Assembly (NCBI RefSeq): GCF_009687865.1
Contig: NZ_BLAE01000011.1
Span: 208,774 to 272,773, forward strand
Source: Acrocarpospora macrocephala
GTDB taxonomy: Bacteria > Actinomycetota > Actinomycetes > Streptosporangiales > Streptosporangiaceae
Reading direction: 5' to 3'
DNA length: 64,000 bases
In this document: piece by piece, positions 17,862 through 28,900 of the stretch
Layout of the letters: each line of letters begins with the position of its first letter
Numbering within the stretch: the first letter of the stretch is position 1
Notes under the pieces: generated by a model
What the model was told of the DNA's origin: nothing
Seen by the model: the letters and a program-made list of their open reading frames with translations, nothing else
The model's database searches: none
Made by a program: the position numbers and the translations under genes

Positions 17862-18691
17862 GACGTCCTCCGGGTGAAACGCCGCTGCGCGGCACGGCCG
17901 AGCACGTTGACGGCGATCACCGTGGCGGTGATCGCGGCGCCTGGGAACAGCCCGATCCACCAGGCGGTCGCCAGGAAGTCGCGGCCCTCCGCCAGCATCG
18001 CGCCCCATTCGGGGTCGGGCGGCTGCACCCCGAAGCCGAGGAAGCTCAGCCCGGACCCGGCGATGAGGGCGGTGCCGAAGCCGACGGTGGCGAGCACCAG
18101 CAGCGGGCCGACGGCGTTGGGCAGGATGTGGCGCGCGATCAGCGCCGGACGGCCGAGCCCGAGGCCTTTGGCCGCCTCGACGTAGCCGGACCGCCGGACC
18201 ACCAGGGCCTCCGCGCGGACGATTCGCGCATACCCGGGGGTGAAGGCGACGGCGATGGCCAGCACCACGTTGGCCACGCCCCCGCCGAGCACGGTGATCA
18301 CCAGGAGGGCGAGCAGCAGCTGGGGCAGCGAGAGCAGGATGTCCAGGACCCGGGTGACGACCTGGTCGGCCGCCCGGCCGCCGAGCGCCGCCGCCAGGCC
18401 GAGCAGCGCGCCGGCGGCGACGGCCAGCACGGTGGCGCCGAGGCCGAGCAGCAGGGACGGCCGGGCGCCGTGCACGACGCGGGTGAACAGGTCACGGCCG
18501 AGCTGGTCGGTGCCGAACCAGTGCCCCGCGCCGGGCGGCAGCAGCGCGTTCACGGGGTCGGTGGCGATCGGCGAGACGGCGGCGAGCAGTTCGGGAGCGG
18601 CGGCGGCGACCAGGATCGGGGCCAGGACCGCCCAGGCGAGCGGCAGCGACCAGCGCCGCCCGGGGGCCCGGGTGAGGGTGAGCGCCGTCAT
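17858..18691 (-). CDS. ABC transporter permease, DppC type (second importer)
   Basis: This 277-residue membrane protein has the DppC pattern: one N-terminal segment (LPLAWAVLAPILVAAAAPEL), GHWFGTDQLGRDLFTRVVHG, and the EAA loop EAAKGLGLGRPALIARHILP near the C-terminus. It overlaps the permease gene upstream and the ATPase gene downstream by four bases each, so the operon is translationally coupled. It is a paralogue of the permease at 9149-9955. Confidence 0.9.
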   Translation of the reverse strand: MTALTLTRAPGRRWSLPLAWAVLAPILVAAAAPELLAAVSPIATDPVNALLPPGAGHWFGTDQLGRDLFTRVVHGARPSLLLGLGATVLAVAAGALLGLAAALGGRAADQVVTRVLDILLSLPQLLLALLVITVLGGGVANVVLAIAVAFTPGYARIVRAEALVVRRSGYVEAAKGLGLGRPALIARHILPNAVGPLLVLATVGFGTALIAGSGLSFLGFGVQPPDPEWGAMLAEGRDFLATAWWIGLFPGAAITATVIAVNVLGRAAQRRFTRRTS

Positions 18692-19617
18692 GCCCGCACC
18701 CGGGGGTCGATGACCCGGTACAGAAGATCGACGAGGTTGGAGATGACCACGAACACCAGCGCCGACAGCAGCACCACGCCCATCACCACCGGCATGTCCT
18801 TGTTGTCCACCGCCTGCAGCGTGAGCGCGCCGATGCCCGACCGGCCGAAGACCGTCTCCACCAGCACCGCCCCGCCGAGCAGGGTGCCCACCAGCCAGCC
18901 GGTGAGGGTGGCCAGCGACGACGCGGCGTGCCGGAGCGCATGGCGCAGCCGTACCGCCGTCTGGCTCAGGCCCCGCGCCCGGGCCGTGACGGCGAACGGC
19001 TGCGCCAGCGCGGCCTCCAGGCCCTCGCGCAGCACCTGGGCGAGGACCCCGGCGATCGGCAGCCCCAGCGTGAGCGCGGGCAGCACCAGCGCCGGGAGGT
19101 CCTGGGCGCCGATCACCGGGAAGATCGGGAGCTGGAAGGAGAACGCGGTCAGCAGCAGGATGCCCAGCCAGTAGGAGGGCAGCGAGACCGCCACCAGCTC
19201 CCAGGCGGTGGCCGCGGCCCGGACCTGGCGGCGCCGTCCCGCCGTCGCCACCGCGGAGACCAGGGCGATCAGCACGGCCGCCGCCATCGCGGCCGCGGCC
19301 AGCTGGACGGTCGGGCCGAGCTGGTCGCCGATCAGCTGCCAGACGGGCCGCTGCAGCTGGTAGGACGAGCCGAGGTCGCCGGTGACGACCCGGCCCAGGT
19401 AGGCGAGGTAGCGGGTCAGGGGCGGCTGGTCGAGGCCGAGCTCGGCGCTGATCTGGGCGCGCACCTCGGCCGAGGCGGTGGTGGCCGGGCCCAGCAGGGT
19501 CGAGACGGTGTCGCCGGGGATGAGCTGGAGGGAGACGAAGGCGAGGGTCGCGGCGCCGTACAGCACCGCGAGCCCCGCGCCGACGCGTTTCGCCAGGGTT
19601 CGCACCGTTGGTCTCAC
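18688..19617 (-). CDS. ABC transporter permease, DppB type (second importer)
   Basis: I start it at GTG 19617, which overlaps the lipoprotein stop (GTGA); the frame reads open for about 97 codons further but is non-homologous there. The 309-residue protein has an N-terminal membrane segment (VGAGLAVLYGAATLAFVSLQ), the LIPGDTVSTLLGP stretch, further membrane segments and the EAA-type loop TARARGLSQTAVRLRHALR. It is the channel partner of the DppC-type protein. Confidence 0.9.
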   Translation of the reverse strand: MRPTVRTLAKRVGAGLAVLYGAATLAFVSLQLIPGDTVSTLLGPATTASAEVRAQISAELGLDQPPLTRYLAYLGRVVTGDLGSSYQLQRPVWQLIGDQLGPTVQLAAAAMAAAVLIALVSAVATAGRRRQVRAAATAWELVAVSLPSYWLGILLLTAFSFQLPIFPVIGAQDLPALVLPALTLGLPIAGVLAQVLREGLEAALAQPFAVTARARGLSQTAVRLRHALRHAASSLATLTGWLVGTLLGGAVLVETVFGRSGIGALTLQAVDNKDMPVVMGVVLLSALVFVVISNLVDLLYRVIDPRVRA

Positions 19618-21287
19618 TGGGTGGTCTTGCCGAGCCAGACGTCGTAGAAGAGCGGCCAGGCGTTGGCGTCCAGGGTGAGCCCCCGGACCTGCTTGCCCAG
19701 GCCGAGCACCTGCGACTGGGTGTAGACGGGGATCACCAGGGCGAGGTCGACGGCGCGCTGCTGGGTGCGGCCGTAGACGTCCGCGCGGACGGCCTCGTCG
19801 AGGGTGGCCCTGCCCTGGTCGGTCCACTTGGTCAGGTCGGGGTCGTTGAGGAAGGTGGCGTTCTGGCCGCCCTCCTGCGGGCGGCTGGCGCCGTTGAACA
19901 GCAGCCACAGCACGTCCGGCTCGAACCGGGACCAGCTGTAGTCGGCCATGTCGGCCTTGCCGCCGTAGACGCGTTCCAGGTAGGTGCCGATGTCGGCCTG
20001 CGGGCGTTTGACCTCCACGCCGATCTTCTTCAGGTCGGCCTGGAACGCCTGGCCGAGGATGTCCCGCTGGTCGCGGACGTACTGGGCGGGGAGCAGCGGC
20101 CAGTCGACGACCAGGCGCTTGCCGTCCTTGACGCGGTAGCCGTCGGCGTCCCTGGCGGTCCAGCCGGCCTCGTCGAGCAGCTGGTTGGCCAGCGCCGGAT
20201 CGTACGGCCAGCTGTTCTCCAGCGCCGTGTTGTAGCCGGGCGTGGTCGGGGCCAGCGGGCTCCAGGCGCGCTTGAAGTGGCCGAAGTAGAGCGCCTTGAC
20301 GTTGGTGTCGATGTCGAGGCCGCGCTGGAGCGCCTTGCGGACCTTCTCGTCGTTGAGCGGGGCCTTGGAGGCGTTCAGGTAGATGCTGTAGTTGCCGCCG
20401 GGATAGTCGGCGTTGAGCAGGGTCAGGGCGGCGTTGCCGTCGATGGTCCCGGCGTTGGCCGGGGGGATCGCGGCGGCGACGTCGATCTGCCGGCTGGTCA
20501 GCGAGCCGACCCGGACCGAGGCCTCGGGCAGGAACCGCACGGTCAGCTTGTCCAGGTAGGCGGGCCCGGTGTGCACGGCCGTCTTCGGCGGCCAGGCGTA
20601 GGCGGGGTTGCGGGTGAAGACGGCCTGCTGGCCTTTGGCGTACTCGGTGAAGACGAAAGGACCGGTGCCCACCCCGACGGACCCGCCGGAGCCGAGTGTC
20701 GCGGCGTTGGCCGCGATCGTCTTGGGCGAGTAGAAGCCGAGGTAGGCGGTGCTGGCCGCCTGCAGGAAGGGCGCGAACGGCGCGGAGAACTCCACCGTCA
20801 CCGTGTGCGGGTCGACGATCTTCGTTCCGGTGTACGGCCCGAGCAGGCTGGCGGCCAGCTGCGACTTGGTGGCCGGGTCGGCGATCCGGTCGAAATTGAT
20901 CTTCACGGCTTCGGCGTCGAACGGCGTGCCGTCGTGGAACTTCACGTCTTTACGCAGGTGGAAGGTGTAGCTCTTCAGGTCGGGGGCGACCTCCCAGGAT
21001 TCGGCCAGCCACGGGTGGAACTTCCCGGCGGCGTCCTCCGCGATCAGGGAGTCGAAGACGTTGCGCAGGATCGCTCCCGTGATGTCCTGGGAGCTGACGT
21101 GGACGTCGAAGGAGACCGGCTCGGTGTCGGCCGCGAACGTGAGGGCGCCGCCCTTGACCGGCGCGGCCGACGTGTTCCCCGCGCCGGAGGGTTCCGCCGG
21201 AGCGCCGCCGCAGGCGACGGCCAGGAAGACGGCCAGGCTCGCGATGGCGGCCTGCCGTGACAATCGAAATGTTCTGGGCACGTGCAT
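19614..21287 (-). CDS. ABC transporter substrate-binding lipoprotein (second importer, family 5)
   Basis: The ATG at 21287 has GGAG at a good distance. The 557-residue product has a lipoprotein signal ending in lipobox AVAC, so it is an exported, Cys-anchored receptor. The fold is family 5: GGALTFAADTEPVSFDVH, then HPWLAESWEVAPDLKSYTFH. It aligns by eye along its length with the lipoprotein at 6592-8232, including the shared block DPATKSQLAASLLGPYTGTK. The two importers therefore look like duplicates that may carry related compounds. It lies about 105 bases after the last PKS-operon gene on the same strand. The gap holds paired TAGGGG repeats like those before the PKS, so it may respond to the PKS regulator. 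Confidence 0.88.
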   Translation of the reverse strand: MHVPRTFRLSRQAAIASLAVFLAVACGGAPAEPSGAGNTSAAPVKGGALTFAADTEPVSFDVHVSSQDITGAILRNVFDSLIAEDAAGKFHPWLAESWEVAPDLKSYTFHLRKDVKFHDGTPFDAEAVKINFDRIADPATKSQLAASLLGPYTGTKIVDPHTVTVEFSAPFAPFLQAASTAYLGFYSPKTIAANAATLGSGGSVGVGTGPFVFTEYAKGQQAVFTRNPAYAWPPKTAVHTGPAYLDKLTVRFLPEASVRVGSLTSRQIDVAAAIPPANAGTIDGNAALTLLNADYPGGNYSIYLNASKAPLNDEKVRKALQRGLDIDTNVKALYFGHFKRAWSPLAPTTPGYNTALENSWPYDPALANQLLDEAGWTARDADGYRVKDGKRLVVDWPLLPAQYVRDQRDILGQAFQADLKKIGVEVKRPQADIGTYLERVYGGKADMADYSWSRFEPDVLWLLFNGASRPQEGGQNATFLNDPDLTKWTDQGRATLDEAVRADVYGRTQQRAVDLALVIPVYTQSQVLGLGKQVRGLTLDANAWPLFYDVWLGKTTQ

Positions 21288-21379
21288 TTCACCGCTCCGG
21301 CGGGGTCGGAAATAGTAATAAAAGGAAAACTGAATTCGACTTTCGCCGGAAGGCTATTGCGGGCCGACCGGAGTGGATA

Positions 21380-21400
21380 CCCCTAGAAGCCCCTAACCGG
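21380..21400 (-). promoter_or_regulatory. Candidate LuxR-type operator before the second importer operon
   Basis: On the minus strand two near-identical blocks lie 10 bases apart, TTAGGGG and CTAGGGG, reading TTAGGGGCTTCTAGGGGTAT. They lie about 95 bases before the lipoprotein start and overlap the stop codon of the preceding gene. The arrangement nearly repeats the one before the first PKS gene at 54871-54897. Confidence 0.45.
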
Positions 21401-21803
21401 TATTCTCGGCGGCCCGTGGATATCGCGGCACGGAAACGCGCCGCCCGATTCGCCAGCCGCCCGGCGTGCGTTCGAGGACGTCCAGGTAGTCGCCGTTGTG
21501 CACGCTGCCGTCGGGGAGGATGGCGAGATAGCGGCTGCGTGCCCGGACGGTCCCGTCGGCGTCCACGGACACGTGCGTGTCGAGAGTATGGTGGTCAGGG
21601 GCGTCCGCGCCGAGGCCGACCGCGAGCTCGCCGATGGCGGCCAGCCCTTCGATGGTGCGGCCCGCTCCCCGGGTCAGCTCGATCACCGCGTCCTCGGTGA
21701 AGACCAGGCCCAGATCGGCGACCTCCTTGTTGTCGAAGACGTGCGCGAACAGGGCGAGGGTCTGGCGAATGTTCCCGACATCCTCGGGCGACAATTCATC
21801 CAT
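21393..21803 (-). CDS. NTF2/SnoaL-like protein (second of two)
   Basis: The ATG at 21803 overlaps the previous stop by eight bases and gives 136 residues; an in-frame ATG at 21833 lacks a ribosome site. The pattern is the NTF2-like cone fold: DVGNIRQTLALFAHVFDNKE, FTEDAVIELTRGAG, a DHHTLDTHV strand and a WRIGRRV ending strand. SnoaL-like members in polyketide pathways act as cyclases, epoxide hydrolases or isomerases; others dehydrate or only bind ligands. As the last gene of the PKS operon it is a candidate tailoring or cyclisation enzyme. The pair of His residues in DHHTLDTH could face the pocket. Confidence 0.75.
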   Translation of the reverse strand: MDELSPEDVGNIRQTLALFAHVFDNKEVADLGLVFTEDAVIELTRGAGRTIEGLAAIGELAVGLGADAPDHHTLDTHVSVDADGTVRARSRYLAILPDGSVHNGDYLDVLERTPGGWRIGRRVSVPRYPRAAENTG

Positions 21804-22209
21804 TTGCCGGGGAAATCTGCTGGAGAATGCCAAGCCGGTCCGGCAGCACGTTGTAGCGCACGATCTTCTCGGCCCGGAACGTGAGCCAGCTGATGCTGCT
21901 GCCGATGAAATGGCGGCCGCTCGGCGGGGCGCCGAAGAGCGGCTGGCGCTGGACGCCCTCGATCCGCCAGAAGACCACCACCCGGTCGCCCTCCGCGACC
22001 AGATCGGTGACGGTCGCCTTGACGCCCTCGACCGTGTCCCAGACGCCCTGGACGTGGTCGCGGAAGTCGTCCCGGCCGCCCCTGCCGCCCTGGACCGTCT
22101 CGTCGACCGCGTCCTCGGCGACCAGTTCGTCCAGCAGTTCCGGGCGGCGGAGCGTGATCAGCTCCTCGTACAGCCGCCGGGCGGTTTCCTTGTTCTGTTC
22201 GACGCTCAT
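21796..22209 (-). CDS. SnoaL-like polyketide cyclase-family protein
   Basis: This 137-residue protein has AGGAG just before the ATG and lies eight bases after the dehydrogenase stop. It shows the SnoaL-like pattern: NKETARRLYEELITLRRPEL, then FRDHVQGVWDTVEG, then DRVVVFWRIEGVQ and PPSGRHFIGSSISWLTF. The family includes ester-enolate cyclases of polyketide pathways and many small hydrolases and isomerases of uncharacterised function. Encoded directly after the PKS and a reductase, it probably acts on the released or still-bound chain. It could promote a ring closure (pyrone or cyclopentenone type) or a double-bond shift; the reaction is not decided by sequence. It is distinct from, but perhaps partner to, the next NTF2-like protein. 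Confidence 0.8.
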   Translation of the reverse strand: MSVEQNKETARRLYEELITLRRPELLDELVAEDAVDETVQGGRGGRDDFRDHVQGVWDTVEGVKATVTDLVAEGDRVVVFWRIEGVQRQPLFGAPPSGRHFIGSSISWLTFRAEKIVRYNVLPDRLGILQQISPANG

Positions 22210-22217
22210 GAACGCTC

Positions 22218-22991
22218 CTATCGGGGTGAGTCGCCCGGGTACGCGGGCGGGAGGAGGATGCCGTTGTTGGCGCTGAGGCCGCCGTCGACGGGGATGGTGA
22301 CGCCGGTCACGTACGAGGCCGCGGGGGAGGTCAGGAACCAGACGACCTCGGCCTGCTCGCGCGGCTGCGCCCAGCGCCGCTGCGGGATGCGCTCGGTCAC
22401 GGCAGGGCCGAGCGTGGGATGGGCGAGCACTCCGGCGGTGAGCGCGGTCACCGTCCCGCCGGGGGCGATGGCGTTGATCCGGATGTTCTCCACCGCGTAG
22501 TCGATCGCCAGCCCGCGCACCAGATTGACCAGGGCCGCCTTGGACGCGTTGTACGCCCAGGTGACCGGATCGCCGCCGAGCCCGGAGATCGAGGAGGTGA
22601 CCACGACGGAGCCGCCCCCGGACGCGCGGAGCGCGGGCAGCGCGGCCCGCACGCCCAGGACCGCGCCGCGCACGTTGACGGCGAGGATCCGGTCGAACCG
22701 CTCGATCGCGCCCGGCGACTCCAGCGGGCCTGCGCCGCTGACGCCCGCGTTCAGGACGACCGCGTCCAGCCGCCCGAACCGGTCGAGCGCGAGGTCGACC
22801 AGGGCGGCGTTGGTCTCCTCGGTGGACACGTCCCCGGCCAGCGTGGCGATACCGTCGCCGGCCAGTTCGTCCAGGCCCGCCTTGTCGACGTCGACGGCCA
22901 CCACCCGCGCGCCCCGCTCGGCGAACAGCTCCACGGTGGCTCTGCCGATCCCGGCGGCGGCGCCGGTGACGGCCACGACCTGTACGCTCAT
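22218..22991 (-). CDS. Short-chain dehydrogenase/reductase of the PKS operon
   Basis: The ATG overlaps the stop of the last PKS gene (ATGA). The 257-residue protein is a classical SDR: cofactor motif [10 protein letters not shown] near residue 9, VDVD after the second strand (an Asp there favours NAD(H)), NAG in [11 protein letters not shown], catalytic Ser in TSSISGLGG and the YNASK active-site motif. The C-terminus [14 protein letters not shown] is typical. It would oxidise or reduce an alcohol/ketone on the polyketide after release. The C5 ketone or the C9 hydroxyl predicted from the modules are possible sites (inference). Confidence 0.9.
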   Translation of the reverse strand: MSVQVVAVTGAAAGIGRATVELFAERGARVVAVDVDKAGLDELAGDGIATLAGDVSTEETNAALVDLALDRFGRLDAVVLNAGVSGAGPLESPGAIERFDRILAVNVRGAVLGVRAALPALRASGGGSVVVTSSISGLGGDPVTWAYNASKAALVNLVRGLAIDYAVENIRINAIAPGGTVTALTAGVLAHPTLGPAVTERIPQRRWAQPREQAEVVWFLTSPAASYVTGVTIPVDGGLSANNGILLPPAYPGDSPR

Positions 22992-25900
22992 GTGCTCCTC
23001 TTCTCGATGGATTCGATCCAGTCGCGTACGGCCGCGACGGTGGTGTCCGAGTGCTCTTCCAGCACGGTGAAGTGGTCGCCCGGCACGTCGGCGGTCTCGT
23101 GCGGCAGCGGCCAGAAGGCCCGCCAGTCGAGCCGGCCGGTGGGGTCGACGATGGTGCCGCGCAGCGGCTGTTCGGCGCGGACGACCAGGGTGGGGGCGTC
23201 GATCGGCTTGGGCTCCCACCCGGCCAGGATCCGGCCGTAGCCGCCCATGGTGGTGAGGCTGGCGTCGCTCCACACCATGCGGTAGCGCTCGATGCGCTCC
23301 AGCATTCCGGTGAGCATCGCCTTCAGCCACCAGTCCCGCATGCCCTCCAGCGACGCGCTCTCGATCGGGTAGGAGTCGATCAGCACCAGGCCCGAGGCGG
23401 GCACTCCCCGGTTCTCCAGCTCGGCCGCCACCGAGTGCGCCACGCAGCCGCCCATCGACCGGCCCACGATCGTGTACGGGCGGTCGCCGACCAGCCGGGC
23501 CACCGTGTCGGCGTGCATCCGGATGAACGTCTCCTCGCTGTCCGGGAGCAGGTCGTCCTGGTCATAGCCGGGGGACGGAAGGACGTGGACGTCGCGCTCG
23601 CCGGTGAAGGCGTGGCCGAAGCGGGCGTACTCGTGCGGGCCGGAGATAGCGCTGACGGCTGGGAAGCAGATGAGCGCGATCGGCGCGGGGCCCTCGGCGA
23701 GACGGATCGGGTCCAGCGTGTGGTCCTTGGCCTGCCCGGCGGTGAAGCTCGACCTCAGGTGCGAGGCCACGCCGATCAGCTCGGCCGCCGCCGCGTACTC
23801 GCCCTTGGCGCACAGCCGCCGGTAGAGGTCGGCGAGCGGGCCCTGCGGTGCCGTCTCGGCGGGTTCCGGCTCGGGCGCGGTGGCCAGTCTCGTCAGCAGG
23901 TACGCGGTGAGGGCGCCGGTGGTGCCGTGGTCGAAGGTGACCGTGGCGGGGAGCCGCAGGCCGGTCACCGTGTCGAGCCGGTTGCGCAGTTCGACGGCGG
24001 TGAGGGAGTCGAGGCCGAGGTCGTTGAACGGGCGGTCCGGCGCGATCGTGGCGGCGTTCGCGCCGAGCACTGCGGCCACCTCGACCGTGACCGCCTCTAA
24101 GGCGGCCTCCGCGCGGCGTTCTCCCGGGAGTCTGGCCAGGCGGTGGGCGAGCACCGGGCCTGTCTCTGCGCGGGTGCGGGCAGAGCGCCGTACCGGGCGG
24201 ATCAGGGCGCGCAGCAGCGCGGGCGGCGGTTCGTCGCGTGGTCGCAGGTCGAGGCGGGCCGGGACGAGGACCGGCTGGTCCAACCGGAGCGCCGCGTCGA
24301 ACAGGGTCAGCCCTTCTTCGGTGGTCAGCGCGCCAAGACCGGCGCGGGCCGCGCGGGCCCGGTCGGCGTCGGTGAGGTGGGCGGTGACGCCGGTCGGCCG
24401 CTCCCACAGGCCCCAGGCCAGCGAGACTCCCGGCAAGCCGAGCGCGCGGCGGTGTGCGGCCAGCGCGTCCAGGAAGGCGTTGGCGGCGGCGTATCCCCCT
24501 TGGCCGGGGCCGCCGAGCAGGCTCGCCCCCGACGAGTAGAGGACGAAATCGGCTAAATCGTGGTCGCGGGTCAGCTCGTGCAGCGCCCACGCGGCGTCCA
24601 TCTTGGGGCGCAGTACCCGGCTCACCTGTTCCGGGGTCAGCGACTCGATCAGGCCGTCGTCCACCACGGCGGAGGCGTGCACGACCGCCGTCAGCGGGTG
24701 CCTCGCCGGGATCGCGGCCAGCACGGCGGCCAGTGCCGCACGGTCGGCGGCGTCGGCCGCGGCCATGGTCACCTGGGTGCCGAGCGCGGTCAGTTCGGCC
24801 GTGAGCTCGGGGGCCAGCCGGCCTCGCCTGCCGAGCAGCACGAGGTGGCGGATGCCGCGCGTGGTCGCCAGGTGGCGGGCGAGCTCCCCCGCCAGGGCGC
24901 CGGTGCCGCCGGTGATCAGCACGGTCCCCTCAGGGTTCCAGTCCCGGCCGCCGTCCCCGGCGGAGGCCCGGGTGAGGCGTGGCGCGAGCACCTTCCCGTT
25001 TCGTACGGCGAGCTGGGGTTCGCCGGAGCCGAGCGCGGCGGCCACCGCCCAGCGGATGGCGTCGGGCCCGGAGGCGGCGACGTCGACCAGGGCGATCCGG
25101 CCGGGGTGCTCGGCCTGGGCGGACCTGATCAGGCCCCAGATGGGCGCGATCACCAGGTTCGGGCTCTCCTCGGTGGTGGTGGCGACGGCGTACCTGGTCA
25201 CCACCACGAGGCGGGACGAGCCGTCGCGCTCGGCGGCCAGCCATTCGCGCACGCGGTCGAGGACCCGGTTGATGTGGGCGCGCACGGCCGCCTCGGGTTC
25301 GAGGTCGCGGAATTCCGCGCCGGTGACCTGGACCACGTAGGCGGGTTCTTCCGCGGTCGTGGCTTCGACTTCCGTCCAGACCGGTTGGAACAGGGCGTCG
25401 TGCGCGGCGGGCCGCAGGCGCTCGGCGGCGACCAGCCTGGCCCTGAGCGACGCCACGCTCACGACCGGGGCTCCGGACGCGTCGGCGGCGTGGAGGGACA
25501 GTTCCTCGGTGCCGCGCGGGGTGAGCCGGACCCGGAGGGCGGCCGCGCCGGAGGCGTGCAACCGCACCCCGCCGTAGGCGAAGGGCAGGCGGTTCTGGCC
25601 TGGCGGGCTGTCCCGCAGCCCGTGATGGGCCACGATGTGCAGGGCGGCGTCGAGCAGGGCGGGGTGAATGCCGAAGCGTGCGGCGTCGGCGTGCTCCGGC
25701 TCGGCCAGCTCCACCTCGGCCAGGAACTCGTCCCCGGCACGCCAGGCGGCGCGCAGTCCCTGGAAGGCGGGTCCGTAGGTGAGACCAGCGCTCGCCAGCG
25801 TCTGGTAGACGTCATCAACCTCGACCGGGATCGCCCCTTCCGGCGGCCATACCTCGAACTGGCCGCGAAGCGTGGCTACTCCCTGGGACCAGACCTCCGA

Positions 25901-28900
25901 ATGCACCTCGGTACCAGGCTCAGGTACTCCCTGTGCCTGGGCGTCCGGCTCAGGTACCCTCCGCGTTTCGGCATCAGGCCCAGGTACTCCCCGCATTCGG
26001 GCATCAGGCCCAGGTACTCCCCGCGTTCCGGCATCAGGCCCAGGTACTCCCCGCGTTCCGGCATCAGGCCCAGGTACTCCCCGCGTTCCGGCATCAGGCC
26101 CAGGTATTTCCTGTGCCCCGGCATCAGGCTGCGGGCCTCCTTGCGGAAGGATCTCCAGCTGGGCGGGGCGGACGCCTTCCGGCGGTCTCGCCTCCGGGTG
26201 GGTGCCGGTCAGGAATCCGGCGGCGTTCCGGGTCCAGGCGGTGGTTCCTTCCTGGCGGGAGTGGATGGTGACCGGGCGGCGGCCGGAGTCGTCCGGGGTT
26301 CCGGTCGCGACCTGGACGTCTACCGAGCCCTGGTCGGGGAGCACCAATGGGGTCTCGATCACGAGTTCGTCGAGGGTGTCGAGGCCTGTCTCGTCGCCTG
26401 CTCGGACGGCGAGTTCCAGCAGGGCGGTGCCGGGCACGATGACGGTGCCCATGACGGCGTGGTCGGCCAGCCATGGGTGGGTGCGCAGTGAGATCCTGCC
26501 CGATAGCAGGACGCCGTCGGCGTCGGCGAGCACGGCGGCGGCGCCCAGCAGCGGGTGGCCTGCGGCGGTCAGACCGAGGGCTGCTGGGTCGGCCAGGTGT
26601 TGCGCGGGGGGTTCCAGCCAGTAGCGGCTGTGCTGGAAGGCGTAGGTCGGGAGGTCGACTTTTCGTGCTTGGGGGAAGACGGCGTTCCAGTCGATCGTGC
26701 GGCCGTGGATGTGCGCGTGGCCGAGCGCGAGCAGGGCGGTGACGTCTTCAGGCCGATCCTTGCGCAGCACCGGGGCCAGGACCCGGCCCTCGGGAAGCGA
26801 CTCGCGAGCCATCCCGGACAGGACCCCATCCGGTCCCAATTCCAGAAATGTCGTGACTCCGGCGGCGTCCAGGGCAGTTATGGCGTCGGCGAAGCGGACG
26901 GGCTCGCGTACCTGCCGTACCCAATAATCCGGGTGAGTGACGGTTGTGATCCGGCCGGTCAGTGTCGACACCAGCGGGATCGAAGGCTCGCTGAAGGTCA
27001 CCGATTCCAGGATTTGCCGGAATTCGCCGAGCATGGGTTCCATCCGGGCCGAATGGAACGCATGGCTGACCGCCAACCGCCGAGTCCGCCGCTTCCACGA
27101 AGCAACCACGGCCTCGACCGCGTCCTCATCACCCGTGATCACCAGCGAGCCAGGCCCGTTGATCGCCGCGATCTCGACGCCCGCGGGAACTTCGTCCTCG
27201 CTTGCCTCGATCGCGGCCATCGCCCCACCGGACGGCAGCGCCTGCATCAACCGGCCCCGCGCGGCCACCACCTTCGCCGCATCGGTCAGCGACCACACCC
27301 CGGCCACATGCGCCGCCGCCAACTCCCCAATCGAATGACCCACCAGAAAATCCGGAAATATCCCCCACGACTCCAACAGCCGGAACAGCCCGACCTGCAA
27401 CGCGAACAAGCCCGACTGCGTATAGACGGTCTGATCCAGCAGCCCAGCCGAACCGAACACCACGTCCCGAACCGAAAGCCCGCCCAGCTCACCGACTGCG
27501 CCGCCCGGCACGTCAGCGGACGCCACGCCTGGCGCACCCCCGACCAGAACCCCGGCCAGATGGGCGTCCAACTCCTTGACCGCCGCGTCGAAAGCCTCGG
27601 CGAACACCGGGAAACGCTCGTAAAGCTCCCGGCCCATCCCCTCCCGCTGACTTCCCTGACCGGTGAACAGATACGCCAACGCCCGACCAGGACGACCGCT
27701 GACCACCTGACCCGAGGGCTCACCCGCCGCCAACGACCGCAACCCCGCCAGCAACTCCCCACGGTCACCGGCAACCACCACCGCACGCTCATCCAGAACC
27801 GCACGACCACGCGCCAGCGAATAACCCACATCCGCCGGATCAAGATCAGCTACCACGAACTCGGCCAACCGCGCCGCCTGCCCACGCAAACCCGCGAGAC
27901 CACGCCCCGAGACCACCCAAGGCACCAGACCGCCCGCCGACCACCGCGAAGCCAACTCCGGCAATGCCGCATCGACACCGGGACGGCCGATGCCTTTCAA
28001 CACGGACCCGGGCTCGGACCCTGCCACAGACGCGGCCTTGGGCCCCGCCACAGACGCGGCCTTGGGCCCCGCCACGGACCCCGCCGACAACCCTGACCCG
28101 GACGCGACCTCGGGCGACGACAACGGCGACAGCGGCTCCGACGGCGGCTCTTCGATGATTACGTGGGCGTTGGTGCCGCTCACGCCGAACGCGGACACCC
28201 CGGCCCGGCGGGTTGCGCCGGAACGCCATTCGCGCGCCTCCGTCAGCAGCTGCACCGATCCGGCCGACCAGTCGACATACGGCGACGGCTCATCCACATG
28301 CAACGTCCGCGGCAGCAACCCATGCCGGATCGCCTGCACCACCTTGATCACACCACCGACCCCCGCCGCCGCCTGCGCGTGACCGATGTTCGACTTCAGT
28401 GAACCGAGCCACAACGGATGGCCAGGATCACGGCCCTGGCCGTACGTCGCGATGATGGCCTGGGCTTCGATCGGGTCGCCGAGGCTGGTTCCGGTGCCGT
28501 GTGCCTCCACCAGGTCCACGTCCGAAGCCGACAGCCGGGCGGCGGCCAGTGCCTGCTGGATCACCCGCTGCTGGGACGGGCCGTTCGGCGCGGTCAGCCC
28601 GTTGGAGGTGCCGTCCTGGTTCACCGCCGTCCCACGTACGACCGCCAGCACCTCGTGGCCCAGCCGGAGAGCGTCCGAAAGCCGCTCCACCAGCAGGAAC
28701 CCGACCCCTTCCGCCCAGCCGGTGCCGTCCGCCGCACGCGCGAACGCCTTGCAGCGGCCGTCGGCCGACAGCCCCCGCTGGCGGGAGAACTCCACGAACC
28801 CCTGCGGGGTCGCCATCACCGACACGCCCCCGGCCAGCGCGAGATCCGACTCCCCCGACCGCAGCGACTGCACCGCCAGATGCAACGCGACCAGCGACGA

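Noticed and set aside
19618-19908. 97-codon N-terminal extension of the second DppB-type permease
   Set aside because: It overlaps the lipoprotein gene in another frame and is Arg/Pro-rich. The GTG at 19617 gives a normal N-terminal membrane segment and a GTGA overlap.
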